Positions 37,289-46,474 of a stretch of DNA of 64,000 nt are shown one piece after another. Source of the stretch: Flavobacterium limi (GTDB lineage: Bacteria > Bacteroidota > Bacteroidia > Flavobacteriales > Flavobacteriaceae). Location: positions 545,447 through 609,446 of the forward strand of contig NZ_JAADZV010000002.1 of the NCBI RefSeq assembly GCF_010645075.1, in the 5' to 3' direction. Made by a program: the position numbers and the translations under genes. The stretch's first letter is position 1. Every line of letters starts with the position of its first letter. The notes below the pieces were generated by a model. It had not been told where the DNA came from, did not search any database, and was given only the letters and a program-made list of their open reading frames with translations.

Positions 37289-40120
37289 TTGAATCCATTT
37301 TTTAAAATCTTTCTTTTCGTTTTTGTTTTGATGTCCTCATTAAAACAATTCGCGCAGCATCAGTCTAAGATGGAGGTGGCGGTGAATCCTGAGCTTAAAA
37401 CACTGCACGTAAAACAGGATATTACTTATTACAATGCTTCTAACGATTCTTTGGACTCCATTGTTTTAAATGACTGGAATAATGCTTTTTCTGATAAAAA
37501 TACGCCCCTTGCTTTACGTTTTTCAGATGAATTTTATAAAGGCTTTCATTTGGCCAAACCCGAAGAACGGGGAAATACAACCATGATTGAGCTGACAGAT
37601 AATCAATTTATGGCTTTGGAGTGGCAGAGAACCAATGAAAATCCGGATTTCGTTATAATTAAACTGAAAAATAAACTACCTCCTAACAGTAAAACTGATT
37701 TACATCTTACTTATATTGCTAAAATTCCGAGCGATAAATTTACTCGCTACGGCTATACCCAAAACGGTGGAATGAACCTGAGAAACTGGTTTTTGAGCCC
37801 TGCCCGTTTTGAAAATCATAGTTTTATAAAGTATCATAATTATAACCTTGATGATATTGCAAATGCTGCAACGGACTATGAATTACAAATTAAAGTTCCG
37901 AATCAGTACACCATTACCACAGATCTGGATTCAGTTTCAAAAGATTCTTCCTCTCCTGCCTTCAGTACCTATCTTTTTTCCGGAAGCAGCAGGACAGATT
38001 TTAATTTGTTTATTGAAAAGCAAAATACTTTCAACAGTTATAATAATGGAGAACTGGAAGTGCTTACAAATTTAAAAAACAAAAAACTCGGCGAGATACA
38101 AAAAGCAATAATTATCAACAGGGTAATCACTTTTGCTAATAATTTTATTGGAAAATACCCGCATAAAAAAATCACGGTATCCCAGGCAGATTATGATCGT
38201 AATCCTTTTTACGGACTGAATCAGCTGCCTTCGTTTATAAGTCCGTTTTCGGATGAATTCATGTTTGAAATTACCTTTTTAAAGACGTATTTAAATAATT
38301 ACCTACAATACAGCCTGCGCCTCGATCCCCGAAAAGACAACTGGATTTATGACGGACTCCAGATTTATGCGATGATGAAATTCATGGAAGAAAACCACAT
38401 GGATCAAAAGATGCTGGGCAGGCTTTCCAAAATGAAACTCTTTAAAAGCTATAATATTACCAATCTGACTTTTAATGAGCAATACAGCTATTATTATATG
38501 TTAATGGCTCGAAAAAACCTGGATCAGCCGTTGGGAGATCCAAAAAATACGCTCATTAAATTCAATGAGCAGATTGCGAGTAAATATCGTGCGGGCCTAA
38601 GCCTGAGTTATCTGGATGGTTATTTAAATCATAATATAGTTCCCGAAAGTGTTCAGGAATTCTATAGCCTAAACAAAACACAACAGGTAAACCGATATGA
38701 TTTTGAAAAAATACTGACTCAAAAAAGCCCAAAAAAAATTGACTGGTTTTTTGAAACCATCATTGGTTCACGCGAAAGCATCGATTATAAGTTTGGAAAT
38801 GTTTCCAGAACCAAAGACAGTATTCATTTTTCAATAAAGAATAAAACAAACATATTTGTTCCGGTTCCTGTTTACGGCCTTAAAAAAAACAACATTGTTT
38901 TTAAGCAATGGATTGAACCCCAAAGCAACGATTCTGTTTATGTTTTCGAAAGAAAAAACGCAGATAAAATTGTTTTGAATTATGATAATGAAGTTCCCGA
39001 GTACAATCAGCGAAATAACTGGAAATCGTTAAAAAGTCTGGTTATTACGAATCGGCCGATCAAATTTAATTTTGCAAAAGATTTAGAAGATCCATACTAT
39101 AATCAGGTCTTATACGTCCCAACCCTTACCTATAATTACTATGACGGGTTTGCACCAGGTATGCGTTTTCATAACAAAACAATCTTAGACAAACCGTTTA
39201 CTTTTGATATCAACCCTTCTTATTCCATTAAGGCAGGAACTTTTTCCAGTTCATCCGCTTTTTCGCTGAATCATTATTATCGTGACAGCAACCTTTACAA
39301 TATAAGGTATTCTATAAGTCAGAATTATTTTCATTATGCACCCGATGCTACTTATTTCAGATTAAACCCAATGATTCAGTTTCGAATCCGGGAGGAAAAT
39401 TTCAGGGACAACCGAAAACAATTTATTATTGCGCGTCAGGTAATTGTAAATAGGGAAGCAAGTGAGTATATAACTGATAATTCCAGTCCAAACTATTCTG
39501 TTTTTAATCTTAGGTATCTGAATACTAAAACCGAATTGATTAATCATTTTAGTTTCATGACCGATGTACAGTTTTCAGGTGATTTCGGAAAATTAGCCGG
39601 AGAAATTGAATACAGAAGACTATTTGAGAATAACCGTAAATTAAATTTGAGATTATTTATCGGCAGTTTTTTATACAATACAACAGATTCAGATTATTTC
39701 AGCTTTGGTTTAGACCGTCCAACTGATTATTTATTTGATTACAATTTTTACGGAAGATCTGAAAGTACTGGGTTCTTCAGCCAGCAATATGTTATTGCCG
39801 AAGGAGGATTCAAATCTATGATTGAGCCGAGATATGCCAATCAGTGGATGACTACTTTAAATGCAAGTTATTCTATTTGGAACTGGATTGAAGCTTACGG
39901 AGATCTTGGTTTTACTAAAAACAAAAATCAAAATGAACACTTTGTTTATGACAGCGGTATTCGTTTAAACCTAGTTCCTGACTATTTTGAAGTTTATTTC
40001 CCGGTATATTCCAACAATGGATGGGAAATTTCTCAATCCAATTATAACGAAAAAATCAGGTTTGTTATCACATTGTCTCCCAAAACATTAGTCAATCTTT
40101 TTACCCGAAAATGGTTTTAA
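37289..40120 (+). CDS. M1-aminopeptidase-like protein without zinc site, with outer-membrane barrel
   Basis: This 943-residue protein starts at TTG 37289, because an in-frame stop at 37259 excludes any upstream ATG and the next ATG would cut the signal peptide (MNPFFKIFLFVFVLMSSLKQFAQ). Residues about 25-500 follow the M1 gluzincin plan (N-terminal beta domain, then helical catalytic-like domain). The HExxH zinc motif is missing, and the downstream WlnEG glutamate is Asp in WIYDGLQIY, so peptidase activity is unlikely. The C-terminal 370 residues look like outer-membrane beta strands and end in Phe (TRKWF). The hybrid may be a surface-anchored binding or insertion protein. Confidence 0.7.
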   Translation: MNPFFKIFLFVFVLMSSLKQFAQHQSKMEVAVNPELKTLHVKQDITYYNASNDSLDSIVLNDWNNAFSDKNTPLALRFSDEFYKGFHLAKPEERGNTTMIELTDNQFMALEWQRTNENPDFVIIKLKNKLPPNSKTDLHLTYIAKIPSDKFTRYGYTQNGGMNLRNWFLSPARFENHSFIKYHNYNLDDIANAATDYELQIKVPNQYTITTDLDSVSKDSSSPAFSTYLFSGSSRTDFNLFIEKQNTFNSYNNGELEVLTNLKNKKLGEIQKAIIINRVITFANNFIGKYPHKKITVSQADYDRNPFYGLNQLPSFISPFSDEFMFEITFLKTYLNNYLQYSLRLDPRKDNWIYDGLQIYAMMKFMEENHMDQKMLGRLSKMKLFKSYNITNLTFNEQYSYYYMLMARKNLDQPLGDPKNTLIKFNEQIASKYRAGLSLSYLDGYLNHNIVPESVQEFYSLNKTQQVNRYDFEKILTQKSPKKIDWFFETIIGSRESIDYKFGNVSRTKDSIHFSIKNKTNIFVPVPVYGLKKNNIVFKQWIEPQSNDSVYVFERKNADKIVLNYDNEVPEYNQRNNWKSLKSLVITNRPIKFNFAKDLEDPYYNQVLYVPTLTYNYYDGFAPGMRFHNKTILDKPFTFDINPSYSIKAGTFSSSSAFSLNHYYRDSNLYNIRYSISQNYFHYAPDATYFRLNPMIQFRIREENFRDNRKQFIIARQVIVNREASEYITDNSSPNYSVFNLRYLNTKTELINHFSFMTDVQFSGDFGKLAGEIEYRRLFENNRKLNLRLFIGSFLYNTTDSDYFSFGLDRPTDYLFDYNFYGRSESTGFFSQQYVIAEGGFKSMIEPRYANQWMTTLNASYSIWNWIEAYGDLGFTKNKNQNEHFVYDSGIRLNLVPDYFEVYFPVYSNNGWEISQSNYNEKIRFVITLSPKTLVNLFTRKWF

Positions 40121-40308
40121 TTGTTCCTATTTTAAACAAAAACATGAATAATTATTAGTTTAATATTGTTTTTAATAGATATTACTCAAAAAAAATACGT
40201 AGTTTTTTGAGTTTAGCTACAAATAATTAAATTATATTTATTTTAATGAATTATGATTATTGGTAGATTTTGAGTAATTTCGCAACCTAAACATGACCCT
40301 TCCAGATT

Positions 40309-42720
40309 ATGATTACAGAAAAAAGCAATACTACATTAACCTTCGAGGATTTTAGAACTGAAGTATTAAATGACTATAAAATTGCGGTTACCAGTCGGGA
40401 ATGCAGTCTGTTAGGCCGAAAAGAAGTATTGACAGGAAAAGCCAAATTTGGAATATTTGGTGACGGAAAAGAAGTACCGCAGCTGGCTATGGCAAAAGCT
40501 TTTAAAGACGGAGATTTCCGTTCAGGATACTACCGTGACCAGACTTTTATGATGGCTATTGGTGAATTTACCCCTAAACAATTTTTCGCAGGACTATATG
40601 GTCATACCGATTTAGATTTTGATCCAATGTCAGCAGGAAGACAAATGGGTGGGCACTTTGTAACACACAGTTTAAACGAAGACGGCTCCTGGAAAGACTT
40701 AACAAAACAAAAAAATTCAAGCGCAGATATATCTCCTACAGCCGCACAAATGCCGAGATTACTTGGGTTAGCACAGGCTTCAAAAATTTACAGACATGTG
40801 GACGGAATCGAAATCAAAGACAAATTCTCTGTAAACGGAAATGAAGTTGCCTGGGGAACTATCGGTAACGCCAGTACTTCTGAAGGTTTGTTTTTTGAAA
40901 CCATAAATGCTGCCGGAGTTTTACAGGTTCCGATGGTAATGAGTGTCTGGGATGACGAATACGGAATTTCTGTACACGCTAAACATCAGACGACCAAAGA
41001 AAATATCTCTGAAATCTTAAAAGGATACCAGCGTGATGAAGATTCTGAAGGCTATGAAATTTTAAGGGTAAAAGGCTGGGATTATGCTGAACTGGTTTCT
41101 ACTTATGAAAGAGCCGGTGCCATTGCGCGTGAGCATCATATTCCGGTTTTAATTCACGTAAACGAACTGACTCAGCCTCAAGGTCACTCTACTTCCGGAT
41201 CACATGAGCGTTATAAAAATGGAGAAAGACTTGGTTGGGAAAAAAATTACGACTGTATCCGTCAAATGCGTTTATGGATGATTGCCATCAATATTGCATC
41301 TCCTGAAGAACTGGACGAAATGGAATCCTTAATAAAAAACGAAGTTCTTGAAGCCAAAAAAGAAGCCTGGAACCTCTTCATTAATCCAATTATTGAAGAT
41401 CAAAAAAATCTTTTGGTTTTATTAGAGCAAATTTCAGCTGCCAGTATCAACCACAAGGATAAAATCCAGAAATATATCTCTGAGCTAAAAGCAATAAAAG
41501 CGCCTTTGAAAAAAGAAATGCTGGTTATTGCCCGCAAAATATTACGTTTTATTGAAGTCCCAAACAGCAAATTGTTACTGTCAGAATGGATTACCAATTA
41601 TATCGCAATTACACAGGAAAAATTTAGCAGCAACCAGCATTCAGAATCTGCACAGAATGTTTTTTCAGTTGAAAAAGTTCTTCCTGAATACAATGAAAAT
41701 GCGAAACCCGATTTAGACGGAAGAATGATTCTTCGTGACAACTTCGATGTATTATTTTCTAAATATCCTGAACTTTTGATTTTTGGTGAAGATGTAGGAA
41801 ATATTGGCGATGTAAACCAGGGGCTTGAAGGTATGCAGGAAAAATACGGCGAACTTCGTGTTGCCGATGTTGGAATTCGTGAAGCGACTATTATTGGTCA
41901 GGGAATCGGAATGGCATTGAGAGGTTTACGACCAATTGCCGAGATTCAGTATCTGGACTATTTATTGTATGCGATCCAGATTATGAGTGATGATTTGGCA
42001 ACGCTGCAATACAGAACAGTAGGAAAACAAAAAGCGCCTTTAATTATCAGAACCCGCGGACACCGTTTAGAAGGTATTTGGCACTCCGGTTCTCCAATGG
42101 GAATGATTATCAACTCTATTCGTGGCATTCATGTTTTAGTACCAAGAAATATGACGCAGGCTGCAGGATTTTACAACACACTTTTAGAGTGCGACGAACC
42201 GGCATTAGTAATCGAATGTTTGAATGGTTACCGCTTAAAAGAAAAAACACCTTTGAATTTTGGTGAATTCAAAACACCAATTGGTGTAGTTGAAACATTA
42301 AAAGAAGGTTCAGATATTACACTTGTCTCCTACGGATCAACATTAAGACTGGTAGAACAAGCAGCTAAAGAATTACTGGAATTAGGAATTGATTGTGAAG
42401 TAATTGACATTCAGTCATTGCTTCCGTTTGATGTGAACAAGGATATTGTAAAAAGTATCGCCAAAACAAATCGTCTGTTGGTAATTGACGAAGATGTTCC
42501 TGGTGGAGCCTCAGCTTTTATTTTACAACAAATCCTCGAAGATCAGGATGCGTATAAATATCTGGACAGCAAGCCACAGACACTTGCGGCAAAAGCTCAC
42601 AGACCTGCTTACGGAACTGATGGTGACTATTTCTCGAAACCTTCTGCCGAAGATATTTTTGAGAAAGTTTATGAGATGATGCACGAAGTCAATCCGGCTA
42701 AATTCCCAAGTTTATACTAA
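40309..42720 (+). CDS. Fused E1 alpha-beta component of a branched-chain-type 2-oxoacid dehydrogenase
   Basis: This 803-residue protein joins an E1 alpha part (about 1-380) and an E1 beta part (about 470-800) in one chain. The alpha part has a thiamine-diphosphate region around GNEVAWGTIGNASTSEG and KHQTTKENISEIL. The beta part contains FGEDVGNIGDVNQGL, RGLRPIAEIQYLDYLL and RTRGHRLEG. Such fusions are common in Bacteroidota and feed the E2/E3 complex for branched-chain or pyruvate-like 2-oxoacids. No E2 or E3 gene lies nearby, so its partner is encoded elsewhere. It is followed by a strong terminator. Confidence 0.92.
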   Translation: MITEKSNTTLTFEDFRTEVLNDYKIAVTSRECSLLGRKEVLTGKAKFGIFGDGKEVPQLAMAKAFKDGDFRSGYYRDQTFMMAIGEFTPKQFFAGLYGHTDLDFDPMSAGRQMGGHFVTHSLNEDGSWKDLTKQKNSSADISPTAAQMPRLLGLAQASKIYRHVDGIEIKDKFSVNGNEVAWGTIGNASTSEGLFFETINAAGVLQVPMVMSVWDDEYGISVHAKHQTTKENISEILKGYQRDEDSEGYEILRVKGWDYAELVSTYERAGAIAREHHIPVLIHVNELTQPQGHSTSGSHERYKNGERLGWEKNYDCIRQMRLWMIAINIASPEELDEMESLIKNEVLEAKKEAWNLFINPIIEDQKNLLVLLEQISAASINHKDKIQKYISELKAIKAPLKKEMLVIARKILRFIEVPNSKLLLSEWITNYIAITQEKFSSNQHSESAQNVFSVEKVLPEYNENAKPDLDGRMILRDNFDVLFSKYPELLIFGEDVGNIGDVNQGLEGMQEKYGELRVADVGIREATIIGQGIGMALRGLRPIAEIQYLDYLLYAIQIMSDDLATLQYRTVGKQKAPLIIRTRGHRLEGIWHSGSPMGMIINSIRGIHVLVPRNMTQAAGFYNTLLECDEPALVIECLNGYRLKEKTPLNFGEFKTPIGVVETLKEGSDITLVSYGSTLRLVEQAAKELLELGIDCEVIDIQSLLPFDVNKDIVKSIAKTNRLLVIDEDVPGGASAFILQQILEDQDAYKYLDSKPQTLAAKAHRPAYGTDGDYFSKPSAEDIFEKVYEMMHEVNPAKFPSLY

Positions 42721-42743
42721 AGTTTAGAATATTTTAGATGTAA

Positions 42744-42767
42744 AAAAAGCTCCAATTGGAGCTTTTT
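42744..42767. terminator. Bidirectional terminator after the E1 gene
   Basis: AAAAAGCTCCAA directly followed by TTGGAGCTTTTT forms a perfect 24-base palindrome ending in T. Confidence 0.8.
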
Positions 42768-42782
42768 ACTTTTCTCAAAGTC

Positions 42783-42882
42783 TGTCATTTCGACGCAGGA
42801 GAAATCACTGAGGGAGAACACTTAATTATTATTGTTTTAATTGTGGAGCTTCTTGTGTGATTTCTCCTGCGTCGAAATGACA
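42783..42882. repeat. Flavobacterium-type intergenic inverted repeat
   Basis: A 26-bp arm at 42783-42808 (begins TGTCATTTCGACGCAGGAGA) is repeated as its exact reverse complement at 42857-42882, with 48 bases between. It is GC-richer than its surroundings. The TTTCGACGnAGGAGAAATCAC core recurs in many Flavobacterium intergenic regions, so this is probably a mobile or REP-like dispersed element rather than a gene-specific hairpin. No coding sequence is present. Confidence 0.75.
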
Positions 42883-42943
42883 AGATTGAGGATAATGCTA
42901 CTTTTAAAAACCTTTACAAAGTTCTGCGTTTCATTATCGATAT

Positions 42944-43678
42944 TTAAAGATCTTTCAGCATAGCCCTCGCCTTTTCCAAATCCTCAGCTGTATCAATCCC
43001 AATTCCAACATGGGTTGTTTCAACCATTTTAATTTTTTTTCCGAATTCCAAATAACGAAGCTGTTCCAGTTTTTCAGAAGCTTCAAGGGATTTCATTGGG
43101 AGGCTGTGAAAGTCTAATAAAGCCTGTTTTCTAAAAGCATAAATTCCTATATGCTGAAAATAACGCACACCTGCATCCTTATCTCTCGGGTACGGAATTA
43201 CAGAACGTGAAAAATACAAAGCAAACTGCGACTGATCAACTACAACTTTCACATGATTTGGGTTATTGATTTCGTCTTCATCAGTGATTTCACGCATTAA
43301 CGAAGCCAGATCAATCTTTTTTTCTACATCATTTTTAAAAACAGACAAAACCTGTTCTAAAGGTCCCGCTTCTGTAAAAGGCTCATCACCCTGAACATTC
43401 ACCACAATATCAACATCAAGATTTGCCACAGCTTCTGCAATCCGGTCACTTCCCGACTCATGTTCTTTAATACTCATAATGGCTTTGCCGCCATTCGAAA
43501 CAATTTCATTATATATTAAATCAGAATCGGTTACAACAAATACATCATCAAATAAATTTGTGGCAACAGAGGCTTCATATGTTCTTAAAATTATCGTTTT
43601 ACCTCCAAGGTCCTGCATCAGTTTTGCGGGGAAACGTGTTGATGCATATCGCGCCGGAATTACAGCTATTATTTTCAT
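42944..43678 (-). CDS. kdsB: 3-deoxy-manno-octulosonate (KDO) cytidylyltransferase
   Basis: This 244-residue protein starts at ATG 43678 ([17 protein letters not shown]); in-frame ATGs further upstream belong to the repeat-rich gap. The nucleotide-binding start [16 protein letters not shown] and the NVQGDEPF motif are the kdsB signatures. The enzyme activates KDO as CMP-KDO for lipopolysaccharide core synthesis in the cytoplasm, an essential step in Gram-negative bacteria. It stands apart from other LPS genes here, between two blocks of intergenic repeats. Confidence 0.93.
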   Translation of the reverse strand: MKIIAVIPARYASTRFPAKLMQDLGGKTIILRTYEASVATNLFDDVFVVTDSDLIYNEIVSNGGKAIMSIKEHESGSDRIAEAVANLDVDIVVNVQGDEPFTEAGPLEQVLSVFKNDVEKKIDLASLMREITDEDEINNPNHVKVVVDQSQFALYFSRSVIPYPRDKDAGVRYFQHIGIYAFRKQALLDFHSLPMKSLEASEKLEQLRYLEFGKKIKMVETTHVGIGIDTAEDLEKARAMLKDL

Positions 43679-43683
43679 TTTTA

Positions 43684-43714
43684 TGTCATTGCGAGGAACT
43701 AAGCATCTCGTCCT
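43684..43714. repeat. Fragment of a dispersed GTCATTGCGAGGAAC-type repeat
   Basis: The sequence ATGTCATTGCGAGGAACTAA at the beginning resembles a second dispersed repeat family known from Flavobacterium intergenic regions. Only one arm is seen. A short inverted repeat, CTTTGTGAA (43764-43772) and TTCACAAAG (43801-43809), lies in the same gap. Recognition is by memory of the pattern and needs a genome-wide count. Confidence 0.35.
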
Positions 43715-43822
43715 CAAATTATTATAGTTTTTATTTTCGAATCTATTTGAATCTATTTATGACTTTGTGAAGTATTTATTCCACTGAGATTCACAAGGAT
43801 TTCACAAAGACACACAAATATA

Positions 43823-44653
43823 TTACATAATTTTTACTGATGTCATACTCAAAGATCCGGCCAGCAATTTATCATTAAACAAACTCAGTTCTTCTGATTC
43901 TTCCTTTAGACCTAAAGTATACAATAAAGGCAAATAATGATCCGGAGTTGGAATCGCTAACTGAACTGCTTTATTCATTTTTTCAAAATCAATCAAAGGC
44001 TGAAAATTACCATCCAACAGATAATTATTAACCGTTTCTCTTGCTTCAATTGCCCAGTCATAGCCGTAATTATCTTTATCAAAATTCCTAAAATCAACCA
44101 AACGCAGGTTGTGAACAATATTTCCGCTTCCGATAATCAGAACACCTTTGTAACGAAGGGAATGCAGTTTTTTTGCCAATTCAAAATGGGAGTGTCCCGA
44201 TTTGGTATAATCAATACTCAGCTGAATAACCGGAACATCTGCATTGGGATATAGATGTTTGATTACACTCCAGGCGCCATGATCTAAACCCCAGTGTTCG
44301 TCTAAATCAACTATAACCGGATCTAAGATTTTTTGGGTTTCCAGAGCCAGTTCGGGACTTCCCTTTGCGGGATACTGCACATCAAAAAGTGCCTGTGGAA
44401 AACCTCCAAAATCATGAATCGTCCTGGGCATCTGCATTGAAGTGACTTTGGTTCCTTTCGTAAACCAATGTGCCGAAATACATAAAATTGCATTCGGCTG
44501 CGGCAAGGTTTTAGCGAGATTGCGAAACCCGGTCACAAATTGATTTTCTTCAATGGCATTCATTGGGCTGCCGTGCCCTAAAAACAAAACCGGCATTTTA
44601 TCGGTATTCGAAAACGTAGACGAAATCGAATGTAAGTCGTTTAGTGTTGTCAT
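43823..44653 (-). CDS. ygiD: Extradiol ring-cleavage dioxygenase (4,5-DOPA dioxygenase type)
   Basis: This 276-residue protein starts at ATG 44653 (MTTLNDLH; a TTG seven codons upstream is less likely). It has the LigB-type metal site pattern: FLGHGSPMNA near 25-34, ISAHWFTKG near 59-67, HWGLDHGAW near 118-126 and IGSGNIVHNLR near 172-182. YgiD-like enzymes open the ring of catechol substrates such as L-DOPA; the physiological substrate is usually unknown. It is flanked by repeat-containing gaps and not coupled to neighbours. Confidence 0.88.
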   Translation of the reverse strand: MTTLNDLHSISSTFSNTDKMPVLFLGHGSPMNAIEENQFVTGFRNLAKTLPQPNAILCISAHWFTKGTKVTSMQMPRTIHDFGGFPQALFDVQYPAKGSPELALETQKILDPVIVDLDEHWGLDHGAWSVIKHLYPNADVPVIQLSIDYTKSGHSHFELAKKLHSLRYKGVLIIGSGNIVHNLRLVDFRNFDKDNYGYDWAIEARETVNNYLLDGNFQPLIDFEKMNKAVQLAIPTPDHYLPLLYTLGLKEESEELSLFNDKLLAGSLSMTSVKIM

Positions 44654-44678
44654 GGTAAATAAATTTAAAAACAAATTG

Positions 44679-44736
44679 CACAGATTTTCACTAATCTTAA
44701 CCTAAAATCAATTCGTGTTAATTTGTGAAATTAGTG
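44679..44736. repeat. Dispersed ATTCGTG/ATTTGTG-type repeat
   Basis: The gap between ygiD and the helicase contains CACAGATTTTCACTAATCTT and, at 44711-44736, ATTCGTGTTAATTTGTGAAA followed by TTAGTG. CACTAAT and ATTAGTG are inverted. Runs of ATTCGTG/ATTTGTG are typical of a repeat spread through Bacteroidota genomes. It marks the third different repeat type in three successive gaps. Confidence 0.4.
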
Positions 44737-44739
44737 TTT

Positions 44740-46149
44740 TTATTCCTCAAAACTGTCATCTTTAAATCCAATCAAATATAGCTTATTTTTAGCACGTGTC
44801 ATAGCAGTATAAAGCCATCTGATGTAGTCGCGATCGATTCCGTTTGGTAAATAAGGCTGTTCAATAAAAACGGTATTCCACTGCCCTCCCTGCGATTTAT
44901 GACAGGTTATTGCGTAAGAGAATTTAACTTGTAAACCGTTGAAATATTCATTTTCTTTTACTTTTTGAAATCTTTTATATTTGGTTGGCTCGTCTTCATA
45001 ATCTTTCATGACTTCTTCATACAAACGATTTGATTCTTCATACGTTAGAGAAGGTGATTCACTTTTAATCGTATCCAAAAGTAAAACCGTTTCAAAAGGT
45101 TTCTGATCCGGATAATCGACCATTCTGATTTTGACTTTCGCAAAAGTAAATCCGTATAATTCTTTGATTCCGAATAGTTCCAAAATCTCAATAATATCTC
45201 CGTTGGCAATAAATCCGGCTTCATCGGTTTCATTTAGCCAGAAGTAATTATTCTTTACCACCATCAGAAAATCCCCAACCGAAAGTTCGCTTTCCTTAAA
45301 CAATATCCGGGTCCGGATTTGCTCATTGTACTGATTGGCGCGTTTATTCGAACGCACAATAAAAGCAGTATCTTCAATGCTGTAATTGCTGTAAGCTGTA
45401 TTAATTGCATCCTGTATATCGTAACCATCGGTCAGGCGAACAATATCTTTGAATTTTTTTACATTAAACCTGAATTCAGTTATAAACGATTCTTTCAATA
45501 GTTCACGTAATTCGGTAGCATTATATAGAATCCCGGATTTTTCTTCCTGTCGCATTACTTCATCCAGTTCTATATGTTCTATTTCTTTATCGTAATGTAC
45601 ACCCAGGGTATGTGTATCGAGTGCCGGGCTAATATCTAAATTTACCGGAGGCAGCTGTGCCGTGTCTCCCAAAAGAATCATTTTGCAGTTGGTTCCGGAA
45701 TACACATAATTAATCAAATCGTCTAAAAGAGAACCACTATCCAGCGTACTGTCTGAAATCATCGAAGCCTCATCGACTATGAAAATGGTGTTTTTATGTT
45801 TATTGACCTGTCTCGTAAAAGCAACCCCTCCTCCAGCCGATTTCTTGGGAAAATATATTTTTTTATGAATTGTGAAAGCTGGCGTATTTGAATAATTAGC
45901 AATTACTTTTGCCGCACGGCCGGTTGGCGCCAGCAAAACAAACTTCTTATTAATATCCCCAAGATTATTTACAATGGTCGAAATCACAGTTGTTTTACCC
46001 GTTCCTGCATACCCTTTTAATACAAAAATAGTTCGGTTGTCTGGCTCGGTTAAAAAAATAGCGATTTTCTGAAAAAAAATATCCTGTTTGTAAGTTGGGA
46101 CAAAAGGGAATCTTTTTTGCAGAACGCCATAAAATAATGCTGAATTCAT
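44740..46149 (-). CDS. RecD/Pif1-type superfamily 1 DNA helicase
   Basis: This 469-residue protein has motif I GYAGTGKTTVIST (Walker A, about 44-56), motif II FIVDEASMISD (about 117-127), LLGDTAQLPPV, and the C-terminal CHKSQGGQW and YTAMTRAKNKLYLIG. A UvrD_C_2/SH3 domain is present. This is the short AAA/RecD2-like helicase of Bacteroidota, acting 5' to 3' on DNA during repair or replication restart. It lacks the long N-terminal part of exonuclease-V RecD. It is transcribed alone. Confidence 0.87.
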   Translation of the reverse strand: MNSALFYGVLQKRFPFVPTYKQDIFFQKIAIFLTEPDNRTIFVLKGYAGTGKTTVISTIVNNLGDINKKFVLLAPTGRAAKVIANYSNTPAFTIHKKIYFPKKSAGGGVAFTRQVNKHKNTIFIVDEASMISDSTLDSGSLLDDLINYVYSGTNCKMILLGDTAQLPPVNLDISPALDTHTLGVHYDKEIEHIELDEVMRQEEKSGILYNATELRELLKESFITEFRFNVKKFKDIVRLTDGYDIQDAINTAYSNYSIEDTAFIVRSNKRANQYNEQIRTRILFKESELSVGDFLMVVKNNYFWLNETDEAGFIANGDIIEILELFGIKELYGFTFAKVKIRMVDYPDQKPFETVLLLDTIKSESPSLTYEESNRLYEEVMKDYEDEPTKYKRFQKVKENEYFNGLQVKFSYAITCHKSQGGQWNTVFIEQPYLPNGIDRDYIRWLYTAMTRAKNKLYLIGFKDDSFEE

Positions 46150-46474
46150 AAGGTAAAATTGAGGAGCAAAGTTCGGTTTTTTTAATGGTAAAAGTCAATA
46201 ACAATTTCAAAAATCAATGGGAATGCAATTTTTGATGCGTTTGTGTTTGAATTAAAAAATATACAATGCCTAAATTTGAATTATAACACCAATAGCCTAT
46301 ATTTTAATATGCTTTTATCAACACTGAAATAATACATCTGAATGAATTTATCAAAGAAATATTTCAATATTTTCGGGCCAGGAAAATATGTCTCATTTTA
46401 AATAACATCCATTTATACTTCTTAAATAAGATGGTCTTTTAAATTAAAAATATTGTGAAAATTATTTAGAATAT
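46150..46474. other. Intergenic region, 325 bases
   Basis: This is an AT-rich gap between the helicase and the beta-galactosidase (both minus strand). It should hold the helicase promoter near 46150-46250. No hairpin with a T run, coding sequence or repeat was recognised. Confidence 0.4.
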
